Positions 37,278 to 46,275 of a stretch of DNA of 64,000 bases are shown here, one piece after another; position 1 is the first letter of the stretch, and the number at the start of each line of letters is the position of its first letter. Both the position numbers and the translations under genes were made by a program. Source of the DNA: Pseudomonadota bacterium (GTDB taxonomy: Bacteria > Pseudomonadota > Alphaproteobacteria > Rhizobiales > Beijerinckiaceae); the NCBI GenBank assembly GCA_020161575.1, contig JAIUNR010000003.1, positions 310,001 through 374,000 of the forward strand. The letters run 5' to 3'. The notes under the pieces are model-generated. The model ran no database searches, was not told the origin of the DNA, and was given only the letters and a program-made list of their open reading frames with translations.

Positions 37278-37745
37278 TTAACGCACAAGCGCGGCGGCAC
37301 GGATATGGCCGCGGGCGGCCAGCAGATCATCGCAAGACCAGCGGCGACCGCCATCGCCGTGATTTTGGGGATTTCCCGGCGTGACCCTGGCGCGTGCGTT
37401 CAGGCGCCCGGTTGCCGCGACGCGCAGCGAAAGCATCTCGCCATCACGTGCGACAGTGAAGCAATAGGTCCGCCGGTCGGGCAGCGCGCCGTAATGATAG
37501 CAAATGGCATCGCCATCCGTGTTCCAGCAGGCATCGACATTGATCGTATAGCCGTTATCGCCCAGTGCCCGGCCATCCACTGCATGGAATTCGCTGAAGG
37601 CACCGCCATGGGCATAGGTTCCTGCCACGGTAGCATCGGTGAAAAGCTTGCGGATCTCGGCACCGCTCAACGTTTCTTCCGCCTTCGCCGTAGAGGCAAG
37701 CGCGCAGGGCAGAACCATCAGCAAGAACGGAAATTTCCTCGCCAT
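37278..37745 (-). CDS. Small exported protein of unknown function
   Basis: A 155-residue protein with a signal peptide (residues 1-22, ending AKA-EET). The mature part has Cys in NVDACWNTDGDAICYHYG and near TYCFTV, with a further WSCDD near the end, suggesting two disulfides. No family was recognised. ATG 37745 has AGGAG eight bases upstream, and the start lies two bases after the GST stop, so it is the last gene of a three-gene operon. Confidence 0.65.
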   Translation of the reverse strand: MARKFPFLLMVLPCALASTAKAEETLSGAEIRKLFTDATVAGTYAHGGAFSEFHAVDGRALGDNGYTINVDACWNTDGDAICYHYGALPDRRTYCFTVARDGEMLSLRVAATGRLNARARVTPGNPQNHGDGGRRWSCDDLLAARGHIRAAALVR

Positions 37746-37747
37746 CG

Positions 37748-38374
37748 TCACGCTCCTGCGCTCGGCCGAGCAGCGCATTCGCGGTGCCAGCGCGCGAGAT
37801 GGACGAGTTCTTCGGGCACCGACAGGCGCGTCGGCTTCATGAAATCCACGGTGATGAACCCGGCGATATCGGCCATGGAAAAACGATCCCCGGCCAGAAA
37901 AGGGCGGTGGCGCAACGCGTCGTCCAGCAACCGCAATCCCGCGATCACCCTGGGCTTGTTGGCTTCCCCCCATTCGGGAACTTGCGGCACTTCATAGGCG
38001 GCCATGGCGGGGTGAAGCTGGCGGAAGACCGCCTGAAGGGGGAGATAAAGCTCGAACTCAACCCTTCGCAGCCACATCTCGACCTCGGCGCGCTCGCGCG
38101 CCTGCGTGCCGAAAAGCGGCGGTTCGGGGTGCAATTCCTCGATATAACGGCAAATGGCGATGGATTCGCTGATCGCGGTGCCATCGTCGAGAACCAGCAC
38201 CGGCACGCGCATCAGCGGGTTGGCGGCGCGGAAGGCATCGGATTTATGCTCCATCTGCCCCAGATCGACCGGCTGGATCGGCAGAGTAATGCCCTTTTCC
38301 GCGAGGAAGACGCGCACGCGCCGCGCATTCGGCACCTTGCCGCCGTCGAGGAGTTTCATCCCGGACAAATGCAT
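37748..38374 (-). CDS. Glutathione S-transferase family protein
   Basis: A 208-residue cytoplasmic protein. The thioredoxin-like N-terminal half has PNARRVRVFLAEKGI, NPLMRVPVLVLDDGTAISES (the glutathione-binding cis-Pro and Glu-Ser) and SIAICRYIEE; the helical half ends with FLAGDRFSMADIAG, the N-capping-box motif. It resembles the theta/ GstA-like group; the substrate is unknown. ATG 38374 with AGGAGG six bases upstream. Confidence 0.9.
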   Translation of the reverse strand: MHLSGMKLLDGGKVPNARRVRVFLAEKGITLPIQPVDLGQMEHKSDAFRAANPLMRVPVLVLDDGTAISESIAICRYIEELHPEPPLFGTQARERAEVEMWLRRVEFELYLPLQAVFRQLHPAMAAYEVPQVPEWGEANKPRVIAGLRLLDDALRHRPFLAGDRFSMADIAGFITVDFMKPTRLSVPEELVHLARWHRECAARPSAGA

Positions 38375-38423
38375 TCGATCCTCCTGCTCCTTGCGCGATC
38401 CACACACGGGCTGGCTCTTTTGG

Positions 38424-38927
38424 TCAAGGGGTCTTCGGCGCCGTCTCGCGCTGGCGGCGGCGATAGGCTTCCGGGCGCTCGAAACGTCCGGCCCACAGCC
38501 CGCGCCCGTCGCGCTTGGCCTCCGCCTCCTCATTCGCATACGCGCCGTAGCTAACTGCCATACCCGCGCGCACCAGTTCGGCACCGATATCGCGTCCCTG
38601 GCTACGGCAGACGACCAGCAGACGGCCATAGCGGTCGGTCTCGCTGCCAAGGCAGGTGACGGCGCCACGCTCCAGCGCACGGCGGAGCGCAATGGTTGCC
38701 CGCCGCCCGCAGGGATATTCCTTCCCGTCCGCCTCGCAAATCTGGCGGGATTCCGGCGCATCGAGACCGGAAAGGCGCATCTCGCGATTGTTCATAACCA
38801 GCGAATCCCCATCGAGCGCATGGGCATTGCCGTTGATGACCTCGTCCGGCGCGCGCCCGATCATGCCCAGAACGACCAGCGAGAGCGCGAGAACACCGAG
38901 TGCAGCAAGAAAAGCGGAGCGAGGCAT
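38424..38927 (-). CDS. Thermonuclease-like (SNase fold) exported protein
   Basis: A 167-residue protein with one N-terminal hydrophobic segment (5-24, signal or anchor) and an SNase-like domain: RLSGLDAPES for the calcium/catalytic Asp region, CGRRATIALRRAL, and DRYGRLLVVCRSQGRDIG followed by ELVRAGMAVSYG. These carry the Arg/Glu/Asp positions expected for an active nuclease, though I cannot verify all. First gene of a leftward operon with GST and a small exported protein. ATG 38927 chosen for AGAAGG upstream. Confidence 0.85.
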   Translation of the reverse strand: MPRSAFLAALGVLALSLVVLGMIGRAPDEVINGNAHALDGDSLVMNNREMRLSGLDAPESRQICEADGKEYPCGRRATIALRRALERGAVTCLGSETDRYGRLLVVCRSQGRDIGAELVRAGMAVSYGAYANEEAEAKRDGRGLWAGRFERPEAYRRRQRETAPKTP

Positions 38928-39045
38928 GTGACCTTCTAGCCGATTCCCGGCAAAGGCTACTGGGCCGAATCGGCCTCTGTCATTTTGCCGAAATTTGCAG
39001 GTCACATCGCGGGCGAAGGCTTCGATTAACCTTTTGGCAGGCATT

Positions 39046-40635
39046 ATGCCCGCCGGTACCGACGAACGATCGCTCATGGATCATCACCTTCCAACCGCCG
39101 CAGAACTCGAGCGGAAGCAGCTTGCCGCCGAGCGAGCCAGCACGAACCGTCGCGGGTTGCAACGGGCGGTCAAAGACGTGCGCGAGAAGATCACATCCGC
39201 TTCCGGGCTCAATCGCGCATTCGAAATCGAGCTGGCACGCGAATTCGCGCTCAATCACAACAGCGCGGCCCTCGCGATCATTCCTTTCACCATGGTCATC
39301 GCCGGTGCCAGCCTGACCTGGACGCACCCGACCCGCGCCTTCATCTGGCTCGCCCTCGCGCTCGCGGCGCTGGGCGTTCAGATGATGGTCTGCAAGGATT
39401 TTCTGGCGCTCGACTATTCCACCGCCGATCTCTCCAAATGGGTCAAAAGGCTGATCGCGACCGAGCTTCTCTTCGTCGCGAGCTGGGCAAGCCTGCCCAT
39501 GATCGTTTCGATTCCCGAAGGCGAAGTCATCCGGGTTTTCCTGCTTTTCGCCGTCATGGTGATCGGGGCGGTGAGCGCGGTGCTCGCGCATACCTTGCCG
39601 AATGCCGTCTATATCGCGGCGGCGCCGATCGCCGGGGTGATCATCCAGCTGGTAGTCGACCGCCAGCATTCAGAACGCTGGATGATTGCCGCCCTGTGTT
39701 TCACCGCGCTGCTGCTTTTCGTGGGGCTGGCCAACCGCCTCTATTCGACTTCGCTTGAAAATCTGAGGGCGCGCGCTGAAAAGGACGACCTTTTCGCGGA
39801 AGTCCAGCACGCCAATGACCGGCTTCAGGAAGCAACCCGGCGCGCCGAGGAGGCGAACGCCGCCAAATCCCGCTTCCTGGCGACAATGAGCCACGAATTG
39901 CGCACGCCGCTCAATGCCATTCTCGGCTTTTCCGAGGTGATCAAGAACGAGTTGTTCGGCCCCGTGGGCAACGAGCAATACAAATCCTACATCGAGGATA
40001 TTCACCGAAGCGGCGAGCACCTGCTCGCCCTGATCAACGAAGTGCTCGATCTTTCGCGCATCGAGGCCGGCAAGCACGAATTGCTCGAGGAGGCCATCGA
40101 TCTCGCGAGCGTGGTTGATGACAGCCTGCGCCTTCTGGAAATCCGCGCGGCCAATCGCGGGCTGAAGCTGCACTCCATCCTCACCGAGCAGATGCCCCGC
40201 CTATGGGCCGATGAACGCGCGGTTCGGCAGATCACGCTCAACCTGATCTCGAACGCCATCAAATTCACCCATCAGGGCGCCGAAATTCTCGTCAAGGTCG
40301 GCTGGACGGCCAGCGGCGGACAATACATTTCGGTGAAGGATAACGGGCCAGGCATCCCGGAGAACGAGATCGATACCGTGCTCTCGACTTTCGGGCGCGG
40401 CTCGCGCGCGATCAAGAACGCGGATCAGGGATCGGGGCTTGGTCTGCCGATCGTCAAGAGTCTCATTGAATTGCACGGCGGGGCGCTGATGCTCCGCTCG
40501 CGCCTGCGCGAGGGAACGGAGGCGATCGTCATGTTCCCGCCCACGCGCGTCATCGCGGCGATGGCGGCCGTGAAGCCGCCAGCCCCCCAGCCGGATATCA
40601 TCGTCAAGCAGCCGCGGCGTGGGCGCGCGGCCTGA
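39046..40635 (+). CDS. Membrane sensor histidine kinase (PleC/PdhS-like)
   Basis: A kinase of about 529 residues. Several hydrophobic helices (roughly residues 75-215) form an MASE-like membrane sensor; a coiled-coil linker (240-285) leads to the HisKA domain, phospho-acceptor His in ATMSHELRTPLNAILGFSEV. The ATPase domain shows NLISNAIKFT (N box), VKDNGPGIP (G1) and GSGLGLPIVKSL (G2). The H-box style resembles the PleC/DivJ/PdhS cell-cycle kinases of this class. No response regulator is adjacent. Start is uncertain: ATG 39046 or 39076; neither has a strong Shine-Dalgarno. Confidence 0.85.
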   Translation: MPAGTDERSLMDHHLPTAAELERKQLAAERASTNRRGLQRAVKDVREKITSASGLNRAFEIELAREFALNHNSAALAIIPFTMVIAGASLTWTHPTRAFIWLALALAALGVQMMVCKDFLALDYSTADLSKWVKRLIATELLFVASWASLPMIVSIPEGEVIRVFLLFAVMVIGAVSAVLAHTLPNAVYIAAAPIAGVIIQLVVDRQHSERWMIAALCFTALLLFVGLANRLYSTSLENLRARAEKDDLFAEVQHANDRLQEATRRAEEANAAKSRFLATMSHELRTPLNAILGFSEVIKNELFGPVGNEQYKSYIEDIHRSGEHLLALINEVLDLSRIEAGKHELLEEAIDLASVVDDSLRLLEIRAANRGLKLHSILTEQMPRLWADERAVRQITLNLISNAIKFTHQGAEILVKVGWTASGGQYISVKDNGPGIPENEIDTVLSTFGRGSRAIKNADQGSGLGLPIVKSLIELHGGALMLRSRLREGTEAIVMFPPTRVIAAMAAVKPPAPQPDIIVKQPRRGRAA

Positions 40636-40653
40636 GCGCCGCGCGCAGCTTGA

Positions 40654-42447
40654 TCACGCCTCGCGATACCATTCCTGGATCATGCCGGTATCGACATCCC
40701 AGCCGCTCTGATAGGTGCGGAGCTTGTGCGCGCGTGCAGAAACACGTGGCCGGAACACGATGGGGATGATCACCTGATCATTGATGATCATGTCGTTCAT
40801 CCGGATGAAGAGGGCGGCGCGCTTGATCGGGTCCAGCTCCTTCTGCGCGGCGTTATAGGCCTCGTCGAACGCGTTGCTGGTCCAGCGGGTGACATTGTTG
40901 AGCTGCCACTTGTTCTCCTTCGACGAGACCTGCCACGAGACGAATTGCTGCATGTAGCTGCCCGGATCGGGCTGGGAGCGCGACCAGGCGAACATCTGAA
41001 GATCTGCGTAGAATTTGGGGTAGGTATCGGGGTTCGCGACATCCGACGAGAAGAAGACGGAAGCGACGACGGATTTGATCTCGATCTCGATCCCGGCCTT
41101 CTGGCAGGCCTGCTTGACGATGGCCTGGGTCTTCTGGCGCTGCGCGTTGGTCGAGGTCTGGTAGACGAGCTTGAGCCGCTTGCCATCCTTGACGCGGATG
41201 CCGTCCGACCCCGGCTTCCAGCCGGCATCGTCGAGCAGTTTTGTCGCCTTCTCGATGTTGAACTCCCAAGCCGTGTTCTTTGAATTGAACTCGGGCGGGT
41301 TGTTCAGGTAGTTCGCGGTCACGATCCCCGCGCGACCATAGATATGTTCCTGCACCGCCTTGCGGTCGACCAGCATCGAGAGCGCCTTGCGCACGGCAGG
41401 ATCGGACAGGAGCGGGTGCTTGCTCTTCGCATGCGAGCGCTCGCCGTCGATCTCGGTCCAGGGATCGGATGAATTCACCTGGATATGTTCGGTGTTGCCA
41501 CCATCGACGATATTCGCGACGCCCTTGCCGCCCCGTTCGAGACGAACGATGATCTCCTCCTCGACCTGGATATTCCAGGCGAAATCGTACTCGCCGGTTT
41601 GGAGAACCGCACGCGCGGCCGACACGGCGTCGCCGCCGCCCTTCAGCTCGATCGAGTCGAAATGCGGCTTGTTCGCCATGTGATACTCGGGGTTGATCAC
41701 CCCCTTGAGCAGATCGCCGGGGGTGAACTCCACGAACTTATAGGGCCCCGTGCCGACAGGCTTGAGGTTCGCCGGCGCATCGCGCGATTTCTCGCCCATG
41801 TAATCCTTGAACAGATGTTTGGGCAGGATCATGCCGCGCGTGCCGACATAGGCCTCCGCCCAATAGGGCGTCGGCTTCGCGAATTTCATGCGAATCGCAT
41901 GCTCGTCGATCTTCTCGACCTCAATGGCCTGATAGAAGCCGAGGGTCGTCGCGGCGGTCTTGGGATCGCGGGCATATTCCCAGGTGAAGACAAGGTCATC
42001 CGCCGTCAGTGGCGTGCCATCATGCCATTTCACACCCTTCTTGATGCGCCAGATGACCGACAGCCCGTCCTCCGAAAGCCCGCCATTCTCACGGCTCGGA
42101 ATTTCCGAAGCGAGAATGGGCGTCAGCGCGCCATCGGCGTTGTAGGCGGCCAGCGGCTCGTAGAAGATGCGCGCGCCTTCCTGATCCTTGGTTCCGGTGG
42201 CAAAATGCGGGTTGAGCAATGTCGGCGCCTGCCAATAGAGCAGGCGCAACGCGCCACCCCCGCCGCGCTTTGTCGGCGCATAATTCCAGCCCGGCGTGTT
42301 CGCCAGCGCAATGCCGGAATGCGTCAGGATTTCCGCCGCCATGGGCGCGGTCAATCCGAGCGCCACAAGCCTCTTGATGAAAGCGCGCCGATGGAGGGTT
42401 CCCTGCCGGACCTGCTCGACCATTCCCCTCAATTCAAGTTCCCGCAT
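40654..42447 (-). CDS. Peptide-type ABC substrate-binding protein (SBP_bac_5)
   Basis: A 597-residue periplasmic binding protein. The N-terminus has a twin-arginine-like segment HRRAFIKRLVALGL. The family fold shows TGTKDQEGARIFYEPLAAYN, a GPYKFVEFTPGD stretch (GTGPYK signature) and a long C-terminal lobe. The start at ATG 42447 has AGGAGAG upstream. It stands alone, without permeases or ATPases nearby, and has a long leader region. The ligand (oligopeptide, nickel, opine or other) cannot be inferred. Confidence 0.9.
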   Translation of the reverse strand: MRELELRGMVEQVRQGTLHRRAFIKRLVALGLTAPMAAEILTHSGIALANTPGWNYAPTKRGGGGALRLLYWQAPTLLNPHFATGTKDQEGARIFYEPLAAYNADGALTPILASEIPSRENGGLSEDGLSVIWRIKKGVKWHDGTPLTADDLVFTWEYARDPKTAATTLGFYQAIEVEKIDEHAIRMKFAKPTPYWAEAYVGTRGMILPKHLFKDYMGEKSRDAPANLKPVGTGPYKFVEFTPGDLLKGVINPEYHMANKPHFDSIELKGGGDAVSAARAVLQTGEYDFAWNIQVEEEIIVRLERGGKGVANIVDGGNTEHIQVNSSDPWTEIDGERSHAKSKHPLLSDPAVRKALSMLVDRKAVQEHIYGRAGIVTANYLNNPPEFNSKNTAWEFNIEKATKLLDDAGWKPGSDGIRVKDGKRLKLVYQTSTNAQRQKTQAIVKQACQKAGIEIEIKSVVASVFFSSDVANPDTYPKFYADLQMFAWSRSQPDPGSYMQQFVSWQVSSKENKWQLNNVTRWTSNAFDEAYNAAQKELDPIKRAALFIRMNDMIINDQVIIPIVFRPRVSARAHKLRTYQSGWDVDTGMIQEWYREA

Positions 42448-42812
42448 CGATCTCTCCTGCATGGGTTTCCTCGTTCTGCCCGATCAACTGCCAGCCAACC
42501 GGCTGGCCTTGCTTCGGCCGGCACCGATGACGGGCCGCATCGCCCCCGCCACATCCAATTCTGGGAAGGGCCGGGATGCGCGAGCGGGTCTGTTATTCAT
42601 AATTATATTGATAACATGTGTTTTCATTTCGCGACAAGCTCCCGCCGCGCGAACCAGCGGAAAGTCGTCGGCTGGCGTCATCATGTGTGGAATGAGATGA
42701 GTAAGGAGAGCCCGCGCTGTCGCTGGCTTGGCCGGAATGCAAGCCGGCCTGGGTTTTCCGGTCAGCCTTGGCGAACCAGACAAAACCGATCAGGCCGGAA
42801 GCCCAAACGGAC
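42448..42812. other. 365-bp intergenic region with AT-rich core and hairpins
   Basis: No gene seen. It is the 5' leader of the binding-protein gene. A perfect 7-bp stem with AACC loop lies at 42490-42507; an AT-rich stretch at 42597-42630 includes a TATAAT on the minus strand (42602-42607) without a good -35 box; a longer imperfect hairpin (CCGGCCTG / CAGGCCGG arms with an inner GGTTTT / AAAACC stem) spans 42744-42798 beside the cobT stop. No cobalamin riboswitch could be confirmed. Confidence 0.5.
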
Positions 42813-43829
42813 TCAGACCTGCTCGGGAACTGCCGCCTCGGCAAAGGTCGCCATGCCGTTATGGCAGGCGAGCGCCGCCTTGACGACGCCTGCCGCGAGC
42901 GCCGCGCCGGAGCCCTCCCCGAGCCGCATGCCGAGATCGAGTATCGGCTTGAGCTTGAGATGCGCGAGCACGCGGGCATGGGCCCCTTCCGCCGAGCAAT
43001 GACCGGCGAGGCAATGATCGAGCGCCTTTCGGTCGAGCGCGTGCAGGATCGCGGCGGCGGCCGTGACGACATAGCCGTCGAGGATCACGGGGACACGCTC
43101 GGACCGCGCGGCGAGGATCGCCCCGCAGATCGCCGCGATCTCGCGACCGCCGAGGCGGCGCAGGATCTCCAGTGGATCGGCCAGATGCGAGCGATGCAGA
43201 CGCAGCGCGGCCTCCACCGCGGCCACCTTGCGTTCATGTCCGGCATCGTCGACGCCGGTTCCGCGCCCCACCCAATCCCGGGCCGCGCCGCCGAACAGGG
43301 CCGCATAGATCGCGGCCGCCGAAGTTGTGTTGCCGATGCCCATCTCGCCAAGGCAAAGAAGATCGGTCCCGCCCGCGATTGCCTCCATGCCGAAGCCCAT
43401 CGTCGCGGCACAGGCCACTTCCTCGAGCGCGGCGGATTCGGTGAAATCGGCCGTCGGAAGATCGATCGCGAGGTCGAAAACCTTGAGGCCGAGATCAAAG
43501 GTCTTGCAGATCTGGTTGATCGCGGCATGGCCCGCCGAGAAGCTCGCAAGCATGGCCCGGTTCACCCCGGCGGGATAGGCGGAGACCCCTTTCGCCACCA
43601 CGCCGTGCGATCCCGCGAAGATCGCCACCAGCGGGCGGTTCACCTGCGGGCGGGCCTTGCCCTGCCAAGCAGCCATATGGGCGGAAATCTCCTCGAGCCG
43701 CCCCAACGCACCGCGCGGCTTGATCAGCACGTTCTCGCGCTTTTCGGCTGCGAGTCTGGCATCGAGATCAGGCTTCGGCATCGCCTTGATGAGCGCGCGG
43801 ATATCGTCGAAGGGAAGCGCGGTGGACAT
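42813..43829 (-). CDS. cobT: Nicotinate-nucleotide-dimethylbenzimidazole phosphoribosyltransferase
   Basis: Builds the lower ligand (alpha-ribazole phosphate) of cobalamin from dimethylbenzimidazole and NaMN. The 338-residue protein shows FAGSHGVVAKGVSAYP near residue 75, GEMGIGNTTSAAAIYAAL in the middle, and the catalytic Glu in DLGMRLGEGSGAALA near the end. ATG 43829 with GGAG upstream is preferred over a TTG at 43847. Divergent from cobS, its metabolic partner, across 145 bp. Confidence 0.95.
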   Translation of the reverse strand: MSTALPFDDIRALIKAMPKPDLDARLAAEKRENVLIKPRGALGRLEEISAHMAAWQGKARPQVNRPLVAIFAGSHGVVAKGVSAYPAGVNRAMLASFSAGHAAINQICKTFDLGLKVFDLAIDLPTADFTESAALEEVACAATMGFGMEAIAGGTDLLCLGEMGIGNTTSAAAIYAALFGGAARDWVGRGTGVDDAGHERKVAAVEAALRLHRSHLADPLEILRRLGGREIAAICGAILAARSERVPVILDGYVVTAAAAILHALDRKALDHCLAGHCSAEGAHARVLAHLKLKPILDLGMRLGEGSGAALAAGVVKAALACHNGMATFAEAAVPEQV

Positions 43830-43974
43830 GGGACTCCGTGACCTCAATTCGCCGGCAATTGCTCCGACGGCACTGGGTGGCTATCATGCACAAGCGCCTT
43901 GCCGCAATGGAGTGCATGACGCAGGCACTACCGAGACCCACGCAAAAGTCGCCGGAAGTCTGGCGGAGCAGAGG

Positions 43975-44799
43975 ATGAATCCCGGCTTGCCCCCTCCCTC
44001 CCCCGTGCTGCTGCTCGTCAGCGATCTCGTGGCGCTGTTGCGCTTCTTTTCGCGCCTGCCGCTCGCATTCCTCTCGCGCTTTCCGCATGATCCGCCGGAT
44101 TTCCGCCGCGCGATCTGGATGATGCCGCTCGCCGGCGCGATCCTCGGCGCGCTGGCCGCGCTCGCGGGGCTGGCCGCCTTCCGGCTCGGCCTTTCTCCGC
44201 TGATCGCCGCCACGATCGCCGTCGCAACGCTGGTCGCAACCACCGGCGCGCTCCATGAGGATGGTCTCGCCGACAGCGCGGACGGGCTTTTCGGCGGAAA
44301 TACGCCCGAGCGGCGCCTCGACATCATGCGGGATTCGCGCATCGGCACCTTCGGCGCTGCCGCGTTGATTCTCTCGCTGCTCGTGAGAATCCTTGCACTT
44401 GGCGACATCCTGCGCCTGGCCGGCCCCACCGCCTTTTGTCTTCTCGCCGGCATCGGCGCGCTCTCGCGCAGCCTGGCGCTGCTCCCGGCGATCCTGCTTC
44501 CGCCAGCGCGGAAGGACGGCCTCTCCACCGCCATTCCCATGCCCGGCGCAGGCGCCTTTTCCAGCGCGGTCGCGATCGCTTCCGTGCTCCTTTTCGCCCT
44601 CGCGCTGCCCTTCGATATGAGCATCGGCGCGATTACGGGGCTCGCCGTCGCCATCGCGGCGCTTGCAGGCTTCAGCACGCTGGCCCGCCGCCGTCTCGGC
44701 GGACAGACCGGCGATATTCTCGGCGCCAGCCAGCAGATCGTCGAGATCGTGCTGCTGCTCGCCTTTGCCGCAACACTCAGTTGGATCGGCCCGAGATGA
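43975..44799 (+). CDS. cobS: Adenosylcobinamide-GDP ribazoletransferase
   Basis: Inner-membrane enzyme joining adenosylcobinamide-GDP and alpha-ribazole to complete cobalamin. The 274-residue protein has many helices and the metal-binding loop ALHEDGLADSADGLFGG. A start at 43975 (ATG, AGAGG upstream) fits the family better than the longer open frame that overlaps cobT. Forms a divergent nucleotide-loop assembly pair with cobT; cobU/cobP are not in the window. Confidence 0.94.
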   Translation: MNPGLPPPSPVLLLVSDLVALLRFFSRLPLAFLSRFPHDPPDFRRAIWMMPLAGAILGALAALAGLAAFRLGLSPLIAATIAVATLVATTGALHEDGLADSADGLFGGNTPERRLDIMRDSRIGTFGAAALILSLLVRILALGDILRLAGPTAFCLLAGIGALSRSLALLPAILLPPARKDGLSTAIPMPGAGAFSSAVAIASVLLFALALPFDMSIGAITGLAVAIAALAGFSTLARRRLGGQTGDILGASQQIVEIVLLLAFAATLSWIGPR

Positions 44800-44831
44800 G
44801 GCTCCACCCCACATGAAGAAAGCAGGATGCC

Positions 44832-45092
44832 ATGGATAGCCGTATTCTTGCCGCCATCGCGATCATTCTCGCGGTCATCCTCGCTTTCGCGCTCGCGAAA
44901 GGGCCGGATATGGACGGCGATACGATAGCTCGCCTGGTCTATGGCGGTCTCATCGCCGGATTGGTCAGCTCGTGGGTGCTCGCCGAGATGCGCGGCAATC
45001 TCGGGCAGTCGCTGCGCTATCTTTTCATCTGGGGCGTGATCGTCGCCGCAATCGCCTTCGCCTATTCCTACAAGGGCGAACTCGGCTTCTGA
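44832..45092 (+). CDS. Stand-alone N-terminal membrane module of retropepsin family
   Basis: An 86-residue protein with two or three hydrophobic helices (4-22, 38-52, 63-80). The order helix, DxxARLVYGGLIAGLVSSWVL, EMRGNLGQSLRYLFIW and YSYKGELGF closely resembles the N-terminal part of the TIGR02281-type membrane-anchored clan AA aspartic proteases of alphaproteobacteria. Those proteins continue with a D-T/S-G protease domain, which is absent here: the frame stops directly after the membrane part and no protease-like sequence follows before dusA. Possibly a truncated remnant or a separate small protein. It is 32 bases after cobS. Confidence 0.6.
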   Translation: MDSRILAAIAIILAVILAFALAKGPDMDGDTIARLVYGGLIAGLVSSWVLAEMRGNLGQSLRYLFIWGVIVAAIAFAYSYKGELGF

Positions 45093-45154
45093 TCGGCCGC
45101 CGCCACGAACCTTGGGCGCGATCATCCCTGTGGTCAGGCTGACTAAATCCGTTG

Positions 45155-46231
45155 TCACGCGGCCTCCCGCGCCTCGCGGCGCACCAGCGCCATGGCCTCG
45201 CGCAGGACAGAGGCTTGCGCGCCCGCCTTCACCGCCTCGGTCGAGAGATGACGCCGGAAGGCACGTGCGCCCGGCACGCTCTGGAACAGGCCAAGCACAT
45301 GGCGCGTGAGCGCATGGGGCGAATGCCCTTCGCCGACAAGGCGTTCGAGATAGGGGATGAGCTTCTCCAGAACCTCGAACGGCGTCGTCGCTTTCGGCGC
45401 CGCTCCGAAAATCGCAGCGTCCACGCCAAGGAGGATAGCGGGGTTTTGATAAGCAGCACGCCCGAGCATCACGCCGTCGAGCGCCGGCCCCTCCGCATCG
45501 GCAACCAGAAGGCTTTGCGCGGTCGCGAGATCCGCGATGCCGCCATTGATCGCGATCGGCTTCGCGGGCCAGCGCGCCTTGAGCCGCCGCACGATGGCAT
45601 AATCAAGCGGCGGAATATCGCGGTTTTCCTTCGGCGACAGCCCCTGAAGCCAGGCCTTGCGCGCATGAACGATAAGCGCGTCGCAGCCGGCCGCAAAAAC
45701 CGCTTCCGCCAGTGTGAAAAGCGCCTCTTCCGGGTTCTGATCGTCGACACCGATCCGGCATTTGACGGTGACCGGCACCGGAACCGCCGCCTTCATGCTC
45801 GATACGCATTGCGCGACAAGCGCCGGCTCGCGCATCAGGCAGGCGCCGAAGCGTCCGTTCTGCACACGATCAGAGGGGCAGCCGCAATTGAGATTGATCT
45901 CGTCATAGCCGAACTCGGCACCGATCTTCGCCGCGCGCGCCAGCTCCGCCGGGTCGGAACCGCCAAGCTGAAGCGCGACGGGATGCTCCTCGGGCGAAAA
46001 GCCGAGAAGGCGCGCGCGATCCCCGTGGATCACCGCGCCGGATGTCACCATCTCCGTATAGAGAAGGGCATGACGAGTCATGAGGCGATGAAAGAAACGG
46101 CAATGCCGATCCGTCCAATCCATCATCGGCGCGACGGAGAAACGCCAAGAATTGATTTCGCTTGTTCTCTGTTGCTTTATAATACTTTGTGCCACAGCGA
46201 TGGTGTCTCGTCTGCTCTCTTCGCTTGCCAT
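45155..46231 (-). CDS. dusA: tRNA-dihydrouridine synthase A
   Basis: FMN enzyme that reduces U20/U20a of tRNAs. Conserved parts: FSVAPMMDWTDRHCRFFHRL at the start, LQLGGSDPAEL, NLNCGCPSDRVQNGRFGACL with the catalytic Cys, GHVK-type Lys in VTVKCRIGVDD, and AINGGI later. About 28 residues before FSVAP (from ATG 46231) are not typical and have no family match that I know; the true start could be inside, for example GTG 46195. The 5' end borders an integrase remnant, which suggests that this leader was supplied by an inserted element. Confidence 0.93.
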   Translation of the reverse strand: MASEESRRDTIAVAQSIIKQQRTSEINSWRFSVAPMMDWTDRHCRFFHRLMTRHALLYTEMVTSGAVIHGDRARLLGFSPEEHPVALQLGGSDPAELARAAKIGAEFGYDEINLNCGCPSDRVQNGRFGACLMREPALVAQCVSSMKAAVPVPVTVKCRIGVDDQNPEEALFTLAEAVFAAGCDALIVHARKAWLQGLSPKENRDIPPLDYAIVRRLKARWPAKPIAINGGIADLATAQSLLVADAEGPALDGVMLGRAAYQNPAILLGVDAAIFGAAPKATTPFEVLEKLIPYLERLVGEGHSPHALTRHVLGLFQSVPGARAFRRHLSTEAVKAGAQASVLREAMALVRREAREAA

Positions 46232-46275
46232 TCCGGCTCATTTTCGCATGGAATTACAACAAATGTTGTGGTGCC

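Noticed and set aside
42602..42613. ATTATATTGATA also present at 46550-46561
   Set aside because: A shared 12-mer in two AT-rich intergenic spots is suggestive, but no flanking similarity or gene relation supports a common element.
42484..42783. 99-codon minus-strand frame in the gap before the peptide-binding protein gene
   Set aside because: No Shine-Dalgarno, no homology-like pattern, and it overlaps the likely promoter and hairpins.
42690..42810. Possible cobalamin riboswitch on the plus strand (CCCGC-CTGT and GGTCAGCC-like pieces)
   Set aside because: Elements are incomplete and no plus-strand gene follows; cobT lies on the other strand.
43830..43974. Cobalamin riboswitch before cobS
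   Set aside because: The 145-bp gap is too short for the usual element and no clear B12 box was found.
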